In this document: in pieces, positions 7,714 to 15,829 of the stretch | How the letters are laid out: every line of letters begins with the position of its first letter | How positions within the stretch are numbered: position 1 is the stretch's first letter | NCBI RefSeq assembly: GCF_002218065.1 | Contig: NZ_BDUB01000001.1 | Coordinates: 197,567 to 261,566, forward strand | Direction: 5' to 3' | DNA length: 64,000 nt | Origin: Nodularia sp. NIES-3585 | GTDB lineage: Bacteria; Cyanobacteriota; Cyanobacteriia; Cyanobacteriales; Nostocaceae | The notes under the pieces: model-generated | What the model was told of the DNA's origin: nothing | Database searches by the model: none | What the model saw: the letters and a program-made list of their open reading frames with translations, nothing else | Made by a program: the position numbers and the translations under genes

Positions 7714-9765
7714 ATGCCGCCAGACTACGCTGGTCAAAATCTCCAAGGTCGCTCTTTTAAAGGTCAAAACCTGACTGGAGCGAACTTTAGCAAGGCGGAT
7801 ATTCGCGGGGCAGATTTTACCAACGCGATTCTTAAAGGTGCTGATTTTAGCGGTGCTAAAGCCGGACTACAGAGACATTGGGCAATTGGGTTGCTCATAG
7901 CCTCATGGCTGCTGTCGGCAGTCTCAGGGCTTTTCTCAATCGTCCTCGGTGTATTGGTACCATTTCTTTCTAACCCCAATGATACTGAAGAGTTCGTCAT
8001 CGGGATCTTCTCCCTAATTGTGCTGCTAGTTTTTTGTTTTATTACTATTCGTAAGGGTTTAACAGCAGGTTTAGGAGCCTTCGCCGTAGCCTTCGCCGTA
8101 GCCGGAGCCTTCACCGGAGCCGGAGCCGTAGCCGTAGCCGTAGCCTTCACCGGAGCCGGAGCCGTAGCCGTAGCCGTAGCCTTCACCGGAGCCGGAGCCG
8201 TAGCCTTAGCCGTAGCCTTCGCCGTAGCCGGAGCCTTCACCGGAGCCGTAGCTGTAGCCGGAGTCGTAGCCGTAGCCTTCACCGGAGCCGGAGCCGTAGC
8301 CTTCACCGGAGCCGGAGCCTTTACATTATTTAGTGCTTACATTGGCTGGCGTAGTCTCACTGGAAATGGAAAAGAAGCTTGGGTTCGCTCATTTGCTGTA
8401 GCCTTTGCTGCGACGGGTGGAACTAGCTTTCGTGATGCTGATTTAACTAATGCTGACTTTACTGGTGCAATTCTCAGAAATACAGATTTTAAAAAAGCCA
8501 ACCTCACACGCACTCGGTTTTATGAAGTCAAAAAACTCGACCTTGCTAGAGTTGGAGATTCAATATTAGCTAAACGAGATGTTCTTAATTTACTCGTCAG
8601 CTGCAATGGTAGAGAAAAATCATATCTTGGCGCTAACCTGAAAGGAGCAAACCTTATAGGTGCAGACTTAACAAATGCTAATCTTAAAAATGTTGATATT
8701 ACGGAAACCACCTTCCAAGGAGCTTGTTTAGATTGGGCAAATTTAACTCTGGCTCAAGCTGTGGGTACTAATTTCACCAGCGCCCAAATGACAGGTGCTT
8801 GTGTAGAAGCCTGGAATATTGAAAGTACAACCAAGTTAGATAATGTTGATTGTCGCTTTGTCTATCTTCTAGAAAACCCCAAACCTGGAACCGATAACCG
8901 CGAACGCCGTCCCAGTAGTGGCGACTTTCAACCAGGAGAATTTACCAAGCTATTTGAAGAGGTTTTAAATACGGTTGATTTGATTTTCCGTAATGGCATT
9001 GATTGGAAGGCTTTTGTTAATGCTTTTCAAAATGTGCAGAACCAAAATGAAAACACAGAATTAGCCTTACAAAGTATTGAAAATAAAGGTGATGGGGTAG
9101 TTGTTGTTAAGGTTGGTGTGCCTGACGGTGCTGATAAAGAAAAGATTCATAGTGATTTCACACAAAATTATCAATTTGCACTGCAAGCAGTAGAGGAAAA
9201 ATATAAAGCACAATTACAGGCTAAAGATAATCAGATAGCCATCTATCGCCAACAAAGTGCAGATATGAAAGACATTGTGAGTTTGTTGGCAAATAAACCT
9301 ACGAATTTTCAATTTGAGAATAAATTTGAGAATAAACCTATGACTAACAGTAATGATGCCAGCCGTAATATTACCATTGGCAATATTGGCGGTGATTTTA
9401 ATGCTAGTGGACAAGCTTTGAATTTAGGTGATATTAGTGGTACTGTCACAAATACTATTAATGAGTTACCAAGTTCACCTGAACCTGATAAACCAGGAGT
9501 TAAGGAATTGTTGGCGCAATTGCAAGCAGCAATTGAGGCTGAGAAAGATTTACCTCAAGAAGATAAAGCTGAGGCGTTGGAACAAGTGAAGACTTTGGCG
9601 GAAGCGGGAAAAAGTCCGCAAGAGGGGGCGATGCAAAAGGCGGCGAAAACAGCTTTGAAGATTTTGAAGGGGACAGTTGCAAGTTTACCCAGTGCGACTA
9701 AATTAGTTGAAGAATGTAGTAAGCTTTTGCCGATGATTTCTCAGCTTTTGGGCTTAGGTTTGTAA
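7714..9765 (+). CDS. pentapeptide-repeat membrane protein with Ala-alternating hydrophobic tract
   Basis: 683-residue chimeric protein. Residues 15-50 are pentapeptide repeats (A(D/N)F/L pattern). Two predicted membrane helices follow (about 56-86 and 94-112). Residues 118-203 are a low-complexity tract in which nearly every second residue is Ala (VAVAVAFTGAGAVA...), encoded by GCC-based hexanucleotide repeats. Pentapeptide repeats resume at about 240-275 and 300-350. A charged, partly coiled region (about 400-520) leads to an ITIGNIGGDFNASGQ motif (about 550-565) and a helical tail with hydrophobic end (LPMISQLLGLGL). Function unknown. It lies between two TA modules and two copies of a direct repeat. 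Confidence 0.8.
   Translation: MPPDYAGQNLQGRSFKGQNLTGANFSKADIRGADFTNAILKGADFSGAKAGLQRHWAIGLLIASWLLSAVSGLFSIVLGVLVPFLSNPNDTEEFVIGIFSLIVLLVFCFITIRKGLTAGLGAFAVAFAVAGAFTGAGAVAVAVAFTGAGAVAVAVAFTGAGAVALAVAFAVAGAFTGAVAVAGVVAVAFTGAGAVAFTGAGAFTLFSAYIGWRSLTGNGKEAWVRSFAVAFAATGGTSFRDADLTNADFTGAILRNTDFKKANLTRTRFYEVKKLDLARVGDSILAKRDVLNLLVSCNGREKSYLGANLKGANLIGADLTNANLKNVDITETTFQGACLDWANLTLAQAVGTNFTSAQMTGACVEAWNIESTTKLDNVDCRFVYLLENPKPGTDNRERRPSSGDFQPGEFTKLFEEVLNTVDLIFRNGIDWKAFVNAFQNVQNQNENTELALQSIENKGDGVVVVKVGVPDGADKEKIHSDFTQNYQFALQAVEEKYKAQLQAKDNQIAIYRQQSADMKDIVSLLANKPTNFQFENKFENKPMTNSNDASRNITIGNIGGDFNASGQALNLGDISGTVTNTINELPSSPEPDKPGVKELLAQLQAAIEAEKDLPQEDKAEALEQVKTLAEAGKSPQEGAMQKAAKTALKILKGTVASLPSATKLVEECSKLLPMISQLLGLGL
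8065..8322 (+). repeat. in-frame GCC hexanucleotide repeat tract
   Basis: About 258 bp built from hexamers GTAGCC, GGAGCC, TTCGCC and TTCACC, including near-perfect ~36-bp blocks (GCCTTCACCGGAGCCGGAGC...). It stays in frame and encodes the Ala-alternating segment. The GC-rich codon use differs sharply from the AT-rich flanks, and the reverse strand is also stop-free because of the repeat. Length variation between strains is likely. Confidence 0.9.
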
Positions 9766-10116
9766 TTCGTAATTAGTAAGTATGACGGCGTAAATAATTA
9801 AAGGTTTGTAGTGTTCGCGTAGCGTCTCGTAGAGAGGACTTTAGTCCTCTCTATCTCCTCTTTAAGATGCTAGGCGGTAAATGTAGTCATGAAAGATTAG
9901 GGCTAAAGCCCTTACTACGAACTTAAATATATAGCGTTTCCTAATCATATAAGGTATATCATAGCCCCCTCCTCGCTTGCACCGGAGCATGGTGGTTTCA
10001 TACAAGGAGAGAAAAGATATGGTATGACTTAACAGAGGAAGAGATTAGGATAATTGAGGAGAGCGGAAAACGATGATATATAATTAAACTATCTGTATTT
10101 CTAAAAGATTAAACTA
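9766..10116. other. spacer with palindromic repeats and a coding scar before TA module 2
   Basis: Contains GAGAGGACTTTAGTCCTCTC (hairpin at about 9832-9851) with an adjacent GTTCGCGTAGCGTCTC repeat, and AGGGCTAAAGCCCT (about 9899-9912). From about 10018 a short open stretch reads WYDLTEEEIRIIEESGKR and stops. It resembles the C-terminal tail of some restriction/methylase-type proteins and a matching scar before TA module 1. The antitoxin promoter is presumably in the AT-rich last 60 bases. Confidence 0.5.
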
Positions 10117-10335
10117 ATGAAACCAACAACAATTTATTTACCAGAAGAAACTGAAGCTAACCTACAAGAATTAGCCACTCAAACAGGAAAATCTATTCCT
10201 GAAATTATCCAAGAATTAATCAGCGATTATCTGACTAAAAAACCTCAAAAATTACCCAAATCAGTGGGAATGGGCGCAAGTGGAAGATCCGACTTATCCT
10301 CTAAAGCAGAACAACTATTATGGACAGAAGAGTAA
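10117..10335 (+). CDS. ribbon-helix-helix antitoxin of TA module 2 (VapB-like)
   Basis: 72 residues. MKPTTIYLPEETEANLQELA is a CopG/RHH-type beta strand and helix A, and GKSIPEIIQELISDYL is helix B. The C-terminal tail (SGRSDLSSKAEQLLW) should bind and inhibit the toxin. It overlaps the PIN gene by 16 bases. It is not related to the antitoxins at 6688 and 15581, so the window holds two antitoxin families. Role assigned from fold and operon layout. Confidence 0.8.
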   Translation: MKPTTIYLPEETEANLQELATQTGKSIPEIIQELISDYLTKKPQKLPKSVGMGASGRSDLSSKAEQLLWTEE

Positions 10336-10733
10336 TAGCAGATACCAGTGGAATTATTGCTTTTTTAGATAGGGATGACCACTACCATCACCTAGCGGTT
10401 AATATTGTCACTAATTATCAAATTTACATCCCTGTAACCGTTTTGCCAGAAGTTGATTATTTAGCTACCAAATATCTAGGAGAAAGAGTCGCTAGAAGTT
10501 TTATAGAAGACTTAGGGGATGAATATTTTAATTATCTTACTATCGAGTTAGACGATATTAATAAAATTACAAAACTTATGGAAAAATATAAAGATTTACC
10601 CCTTGGGTTTGTTGATGCTAGTTTAGTGATTTTAGCAGAACATCATCAAATAAAAAGAATTTTCACCTTAGACAGAAGACATTTTAATTTAATTCAATCA
10701 GAACAAGTTAAATATCTACAAATCTTGCCATAA
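10320..10733 (+). CDS. VapC-like PIN-domain toxin of TA module 2
   Basis: 137-residue PIN ribonuclease. Catalytic acids are visible in IADTSGIIAFLDRDD, in LPEVDYLA, in FVDASLVILAE and in FTLDRRHF. The FVDASL and LDRRHF motifs place it in the VapC-like group and set it apart from the COG1569 toxins at 6896 and 15178. It overlaps its antitoxin gene and would be inactive in the complex. The second copy of the ~280-bp repeat starts about 10 bases after its stop. Confidence 0.85.
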   Translation: MDRRVIADTSGIIAFLDRDDHYHHLAVNIVTNYQIYIPVTVLPEVDYLATKYLGERVARSFIEDLGDEYFNYLTIELDDINKITKLMEKYKDLPLGFVDASLVILAEHHQIKRIFTLDRRHFNLIQSEQVKYLQILP

Positions 10734-10743
10734 TTTTTATTAC

Positions 10744-11023
10744 AATTAAACACCAAAACCATTAAATAGATACCACAGAATTAGAAAGAGAAATAGAATA
10801 TTTTGTGTAATTCTATCTTCAATTGACAATAGTGTAGCCAAAAAACGAGTATAAAAAGAGGGCTGATTTGGCTACAATACTGCCGAAAGGTTCTGTTTAA
10901 TAATCCTCAAACATTGATTGCAGATTCAATAAGACGTTAAAAAATTGGGTTTTTATCTCCAATAACCCGGTTTTTCGTAGCGAATAAGATGCCCGCACCG
11001 CAAGATATTTTTGGATAATTTTC
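10744..11023. repeat. direct repeat copy B after TA module 2
   Basis: Matches 7311-7606 with scattered substitutions and small indels. It starts at CAATTAAACACCAAAACC, equivalent to the last codons and stop of the first PIN gene. It includes the same GTTCTGTTTAATAATCCTC and ATAAGACGTTAAAAAATT blocks. After it, up to 11123, the spacer holds only a short Gly-poor stretch and the 3' end of the next gene on the other strand; nothing else is recognisable. Confidence 0.8.
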
Positions 11024-11123
11024 GATATCCCCTAGAGATACCCCCTAGCCACCCGTAAAAAGGCATTGAATGTTTTGCTACCAAAAACAAAACTTTTCAA
11101 ACATCCTCTAAAGACGATTAAAG

Positions 11124-12260
11124 TCAAGATTTATCAATTACTGCAAGATTTGCAGATAGTTCGTCTTCTTCAAATGCATCTGAATAAAGTCTTTTATTAA
11201 AGACTTTCATTAAATCTTGAACTGCAACTTCTTTAACACGAATACCATCAACATCATACAATTCCCTAGTATTGTTTTTAGTAATTATCCAGACCTGACA
11301 ATTTTTACCCTGGATTTGCAGAGTTTTTTTCCTCACACCACCATCTGTCAATCTGAAATCAATTGTGATCTGAGAATTCTTCAATTTATTAACATAATTT
11401 TCAATTTGTTCTTTTTTGTGTTCTTCAAAATCATTTCTGAGTGTACAGTCGTACATTACTGCCAGACTACTAATGATAAAAAAACCATCGGCTCTACCAG
11501 CTTGATTTTTTTTATCATATTGATATAAGCTATGGATACCCAATAGCCGGAGAATCATGAATGTATAATCCTCAAACTCTGCTGGATCTGATAATGTTTT
11601 ATAGCTACTCAAAAGTAAACCAATTTTTTCTTTGACTTCTTTGAGCTTTAAAGTATGATGATTATAAGTTTGTAAATTGGTGACTGATACTATATCAGAA
11701 GTTTGTATATTTGCGGCTGATGGTGGATCAGAACTTTGTGTATTTGTGGCTGATTGTATGGAAAGATTGACTTGCTCTGAAAGTAACCGAATATTCTTAA
11801 CTGACTTGATCACCCTCCCATCTCTATAATTTACAATTTTTACTATAAATTCAACCTGATCGCCTTTGGCAATATTTTCTATTTCTACATCCTCTAAATC
11901 TTGTTTAAAAAAGAATAAATCTTTATTTATACTGTCTAATGGTGTGTCTGGTTTTATATAACCGTTGCCTTTTTCAGCACTTACCCAATTGATAACACCT
12001 GTTAAGCTGATCGTTTTATTCAAGAAGCGAACTTCTTCAGCAATTTTTTGGATAGTGCCATCTTTTCTATTCCATTCAGTAACAGTGAATTCTACTGAAT
12101 CTCCTCGCTCTACATATTCAATTCCTAGACCAATCAGTTTGTCAGCAAAGAAAAGTATGTCACCTTCATGACCAGGTATTGGTCTATCAGAATCAATAAA
12201 TCCCAGACCAGCTTTACTTTCCTTAATACTAATAGCCTTAACTTTCCCGGTAAATTTCAT
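11124..12260 (-). CDS. two cold-shock-like domains fused to a PD-(D/E)XK-like nuclease domain
   Basis: 378 residues from ATG 12260 (a longer frame reaches 12308, but MKFTGKVKAI is the natural domain start). Residues 1-78 and 84-160 are OB folds of cold-shock type: the second has KGNGYIKPD and KDLFFF in place of the RNP motifs, the first a weaker version with GDILFF. A Ser/Asn/Gln linker (163-200) with imperfect 12-13-residue repeats follows. Residues about 210-365 resemble a restriction-endonuclease fold: helix EFEDYTFMILRLLGI, hairpin with GRADGF (Asp258), strand VMYDCT (271-273) and helix IENYVNKL. The usual E/D-x-K is D-C-T, so activity is uncertain. AT-rich, next to TA modules; a candidate nucleic-acid-targeting effector. 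Confidence 0.65.
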   Translation of the reverse strand: MKFTGKVKAISIKESKAGLGFIDSDRPIPGHEGDILFFADKLIGLGIEYVERGDSVEFTVTEWNRKDGTIQKIAEEVRFLNKTISLTGVINWVSAEKGNGYIKPDTPLDSINKDLFFFKQDLEDVEIENIAKGDQVEFIVKIVNYRDGRVIKSVKNIRLLSEQVNLSIQSATNTQSSDPPSAANIQTSDIVSVTNLQTYNHHTLKLKEVKEKIGLLLSSYKTLSDPAEFEDYTFMILRLLGIHSLYQYDKKNQAGRADGFFIISSLAVMYDCTLRNDFEEHKKEQIENYVNKLKNSQITIDFRLTDGGVRKKTLQIQGKNCQVWIITKNNTRELYDVDGIRVKEVAVQDLMKVFNKRLYSDAFEEDELSANLAVIDKS

Positions 12261-12384
12261 GCTCATTAATTGACAATTTATTAAGAATGGTAAATATAGT
12301 ATTCCCAAAAAACTTTACAAATTAACAGTTTGAAATGTTTGTCATGGTCAATAAAGGCGGACATCTTGCCCGCCCTTGTCTATC

Positions 12385-13740
12385 TCACTCAGACAATTTC
12401 ACGCCCCGAATTGAATAATCTAATAATTCCATTGGGTGCATCACGGAAATTGTTTTACCTTGCAATTGCAGATGCTTGGTAATTTGCAACGTACAACCGG
12501 GATTAGCCGAAGCAATTAATTCTGCACCAGTATTTAATAAATTTTGCACCTTTTGCTGTCCTAATTCCTCAGCAATTTCTGGTTGCAGCATATTATAAAC
12601 CCCAGCACTACCACAACACAAAGCTGCATCTATGGGTTCGCTTAACTTGACTCCGGGAATTTGGCGTAACATCTGACGCGGTTGCACACTAATCTTTTGA
12701 CCATGTAATAAATGACAAGCATCTTGATAAACTAAATTTAAAGGTTTATCAGTTAACGGTGATAGTTTGGCTGTCATGCCCACATTGACTAAAAACTCTT
12801 GAGCATCTTTGACCTTAGCAGCAAACGCCTGAGCCTTTTCTTTATATTCGGGGTCATCTTGTAAAATGTGACCGTACTCTTTTAAAGTATGACCGCAACC
12901 AGCAGCGTTGATAATGACAAAATCGACATCGGTATTGGCAAAACTATCAATCATTTGTCTAGCTAAAGTCTTCGCCTGTTCCGTTTGTCCTTGGTGTTCA
13001 GGAAGCGCCGCACAACAACCTTGAGACTTCGGAATTACAACCTCACAACCATTAGCCGTTAAAACCCGGACAGTTGCTTCATTAATAGGAGAGAAAAACA
13101 GCCGTTGCACACATCCCAAAATTACCCCAACTCGGTAACGCTTCTCACCTTGGGCGGGAATAACATCGGGTAAATTATCCTGAAAAGATTGCAGCGTAAT
13201 TTTTGGTAAAATTGATTCCATTGCAGCCAAACGGGGAGATACTTTTTTCAGTAACCCTGTAGCCCGCACCAACTTTGGTAAACCCAACCTTTGATAAACC
13301 AGCAAAGGAAACAAAAACAATCTTAATAAATCAGGATTAGGAAACAAAGAAAATATCAGTTGCCGAATCAGCTTATCTGGTAAACTGCGGGAATAATTGC
13401 GTTCAACTTGGTGACGAGTCGCAGAAATCAACTTGTCATACTGCACACCAGAAGGACAAGTACTCACACAAGCCAGACAACCCAAACAAGAATCGAAATG
13501 TTCAATAGTTGCCGTATTCAGAGCAATTTCACCCTTATTAATAGCATCCATCAAATAGATGCGTCCTCTAGGAGAATCCATCTCCTTACCAATCACCCGA
13601 TAACTCGGACAAGTAGCCAGACAAAAACCACAATGTACACAACTATCAATCAACTTCGGATCAGGTGGCTGACTAACATCAAAACCCTTTAAATTCTTAA
13701 TCTTAGCAGTATCATTCACAGAACCATCAAAAACTTGCAT
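12385..13740 (-). CDS. glcF: glycolate dehydrogenase iron-sulfur subunit GlcF
   Basis: 451 residues. Two 4Fe-4S motifs near the N-terminus: CVHCGFCLATCP (C34, C37, C40, C44) and CLGCLACVSTCP (C85, C88, C91, C95). Two CCG-type cysteine-rich domains follow, recognisable by GCCAALPEHQG and by DACHLLHG plus ALCCGSAGVYN. This is the usual GlcF architecture; the subunit passes electrons from the GlcD/GlcE flavoproteins to the membrane during photorespiratory glycolate oxidation. It lies 53 bases downstream of glcE on the same strand. Confidence 0.9.
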   Translation of the reverse strand: MQVFDGSVNDTAKIKNLKGFDVSQPPDPKLIDSCVHCGFCLATCPSYRVIGKEMDSPRGRIYLMDAINKGEIALNTATIEHFDSCLGCLACVSTCPSGVQYDKLISATRHQVERNYSRSLPDKLIRQLIFSLFPNPDLLRLFLFPLLVYQRLGLPKLVRATGLLKKVSPRLAAMESILPKITLQSFQDNLPDVIPAQGEKRYRVGVILGCVQRLFFSPINEATVRVLTANGCEVVIPKSQGCCAALPEHQGQTEQAKTLARQMIDSFANTDVDFVIINAAGCGHTLKEYGHILQDDPEYKEKAQAFAAKVKDAQEFLVNVGMTAKLSPLTDKPLNLVYQDACHLLHGQKISVQPRQMLRQIPGVKLSEPIDAALCCGSAGVYNMLQPEIAEELGQQKVQNLLNTGAELIASANPGCTLQITKHLQLQGKTISVMHPMELLDYSIRGVKLSE

Positions 13741-13793
13741 TTTATTCTCTTCCCCTCTTTCTTGGCGACCTTGGCGACTTGGCGGTTCGTTTC

Positions 13794-15080
13794 TTAAATC
13801 CCATCTACAAACCGACCAGGACTTAAAATATTCTTACTATCAAACTGAGCCTTAACTTGACGCATCACTTGCAAAGAATTACCAGAATAACCCCAAATAT
13901 CCATTGATTCCTTAACAGTATTTGGTGCCGTTAAAATACTCAAAAAACCCCTATTAACCTCACACTGCTGACGCATTTTTAAAACCTGATTTTTATCCTC
14001 AAATTGCAACCAACCCAAACCACTAGCCAGATGAATCAAACCCAACTCAGCCTGATTTAAAACCTCCAGAGCCGCAGTAGGTAACACTCCTATTTTGCAG
14101 GTAATGGCAGACTCTGTAACCGAATCATCCATTATTTCTCGCAATCTTTGCCATAGAGAAGCTTCATCTTCATTCACATAAATTGTCCCATTTAAACCCA
14201 ACTTTTCCCCCACGGCTAACAATCGATTTGACTGTTCCTTCACACTTTCACTAATACTTTGAAAACGTGCAATTAATCCCAACCCCTGATTTAAGCCTAA
14301 CTTAGAAGTTAGTTGCGTGGAGAGCAAATCAGCCTGAGTTGGTGTTAACGCTGAACTGCGGAGAGTATTTGCCGCTTGGGATATAGCTTCTGCTGTACCA
14401 GTTAGCACCACCGTACTAGATGTTTCGGCTAGGGGATACACGCGGAAAGTTACTTGACTAATTACTCCTAGTGTGCTGTAAGAACCAGTGAATAACTTCA
14501 TCAAATCGTATCCGGCAACATTTTTCACAACGCGCCCTCCAGCTTTAGCAATTTGTCCATCAGCACGGACAAAGGTAATACCTAGTAGCTGGTCGCGGAC
14601 ACTACCATAACGTTGTCTGAGGGAATTGGTATCAGCTGTGGCGACTATACCGCCAATTGTGGCTGAATCTGGTCTGCTGGGGTCAAGGGCGAGAAATTGC
14701 CGCGATTTTGCCAAAATTTCCTGGAGATGGGAAAACTGCATCCCGGCTTCGACTGTGACGGTTAAATCGCCTACGGCGTGTTCGATTAGTTGATTGATGT
14801 GTTCTGTACTGACTACGATATCAGCGCTTTTGACTAAACCACCCCAGTTGATTTTACTGGTTTTTCCGCAAGGGAGGACGCGCCAATTTTGACGGTGTGC
14901 CTCGGCGATGACGGCTGCTAGTTGGGTTTGTGTGCGGGGATAGACGATACAATTGGGCGGTTTTGCAGATGCGATAATCGCCTGTTGGATTTGTTGTTGC
15001 TGGCTGGGTTGGAGGTTTTCCCAAGGATAGATGGCTTTTTCTTCGATGATAGATGCAAGTTTAGCGGCGATCGCGTTCAT
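13794..15080 (-). CDS. glcE: glycolate dehydrogenase FAD-binding subunit GlcE
   Basis: 428-residue FAD-linked oxidase. The PCMH-type FAD domain has WRVLPCGKTSKINWGG (about 75-90) and the flavin-contacting ATIGGIVATADTN and RYGSVRDQLLGI segments (about 140-170). It ends with the family tail NILSPGRFVDGI. The length and lack of iron-sulfur motifs fit GlcE. It is cotranscribed with glcF downstream. A GlcD-like flavoprotein lies apart at 37028-38362, so the complex would be assembled from separate loci. Confidence 0.85.
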   Translation of the reverse strand: MNAIAAKLASIIEEKAIYPWENLQPSQQQQIQQAIIASAKPPNCIVYPRTQTQLAAVIAEAHRQNWRVLPCGKTSKINWGGLVKSADIVVSTEHINQLIEHAVGDLTVTVEAGMQFSHLQEILAKSRQFLALDPSRPDSATIGGIVATADTNSLRQRYGSVRDQLLGITFVRADGQIAKAGGRVVKNVAGYDLMKLFTGSYSTLGVISQVTFRVYPLAETSSTVVLTGTAEAISQAANTLRSSALTPTQADLLSTQLTSKLGLNQGLGLIARFQSISESVKEQSNRLLAVGEKLGLNGTIYVNEDEASLWQRLREIMDDSVTESAITCKIGVLPTAALEVLNQAELGLIHLASGLGWLQFEDKNQVLKMRQQCEVNRGFLSILTAPNTVKESMDIWGYSGNSLQVMRQVKAQFDSKNILSPGRFVDGI

Positions 15081-15177
15081 CAGTTTGTTTTTTTAGTCCC
15101 TATTTCTAATTTAATGGTTAACTTCACCACATTTTTAGCAATGTCGGTAAAAGATAAAAAATGTAGGGAAATTCATG

Positions 15178-15591
15178 CTAGTACAGTACCAAAAATCCTT
15201 GAACAGTCAGAATTGCAATACCTTGAAATGGGTTTAGCACTAGCAAATCATTGTCTCCGGTAACAATACATTCGGCTTTTCCATTCACTGCTAACTCCAG
15301 ATACTTGTTATCTTTGGGGTCTCGACATTCATAAATTTGCTCAGTTACGTCAATAAACTGAGCGGTTTGGGTTAAGTTTTCCAAAAGTTCTTTCCGTCTT
15401 TCTACGGTGATATATCTATCAAATTTTCGACGAAATAAAACCTCTTCTAACTCGGAAAACACAGAATTTGATAATATGACTACGCCAATCTCCTGGGCTT
15501 TATCCAATCCCTGACGTGGTTTGCTTTGGTTAAACAAGAATGCACTAATTAGCACATTAGTATCAAAAACAAATTGTCGCTTATTCGTCAT
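15178..15591 (-). CDS. PIN-domain toxin (COG1569 family), TA module 3
   Basis: 137 residues, paralogous to the toxin at 6896-7318: both have (V/I)DTNV at the start, RRKFDRY or RQKFDRY in the middle, CRDPKDNK.LELA and TGD.DLL. The PIN acidic residues are all present, so it looks active. It overlaps its antitoxin by 11 bases. Unusually, the module sits between the molybdenum hydroxylase operon and glcE on the same strand, so read-through from metabolic promoters is likely. Confidence 0.85.
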   Translation of the reverse strand: MTNKRQFVFDTNVLISAFLFNQSKPRQGLDKAQEIGVVILSNSVFSELEEVLFRRKFDRYITVERRKELLENLTQTAQFIDVTEQIYECRDPKDNKYLELAVNGKAECIVTGDNDLLVLNPFQGIAILTVQGFLVLY

Positions 15592-15829
15592 TATGCAAAA
15601 TTGATTCTAAAATTTCAGGCGTTAATCCTCGTTCTTGTGCTTCCAGGCTGGCTTGATCCATCGTGTTTCTCAAACGTGCGATCGCCTCTTGTTTGGGAGT
15701 TGTAAATTCAGATTGCATAATGGCTGCAATTTTCAGTTGCAATTGTTTCTTCTCTTCTTCAGTCGCATTACGGTATGCTTCTGCTATCTCAGAAGGAACT
15801 TTAATTGTAATTTCTTCGGGAGTAATCAT
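15581..15829 (-). CDS. antitoxin of PIN-type TA module 3
   Basis: 82 residues. ITIKVPSEIAEAYRNATEEEKKQ is the putative DNA-binding half and LTPEILESILHNDE the toxin-binding tail; both match the antitoxin at 6688. Its ATG (15829-15827) overlaps the TGA stop of the upstream molybdenum hydroxylase gene as ATGA, so the antitoxin is translationally coupled to that operon. It overlaps the toxin start by 11 bases. Confidence 0.75.
   Translation of the reverse strand: MITPEEITIKVPSEIAEAYRNATEEEKKQLQLKIAAIMQSEFTTPKQEAIARLRNTMDQASLEAQERGLTPEILESILHNDE

Noticed and set aside
7764-8306. 180-codon minus-strand frame of Ala/Thr/Pro-Lys repeats
   Set aside because: It is the antisense image of the GCC hexamer tract in the pentapeptide gene; the repeat simply lacks stops on both strands.
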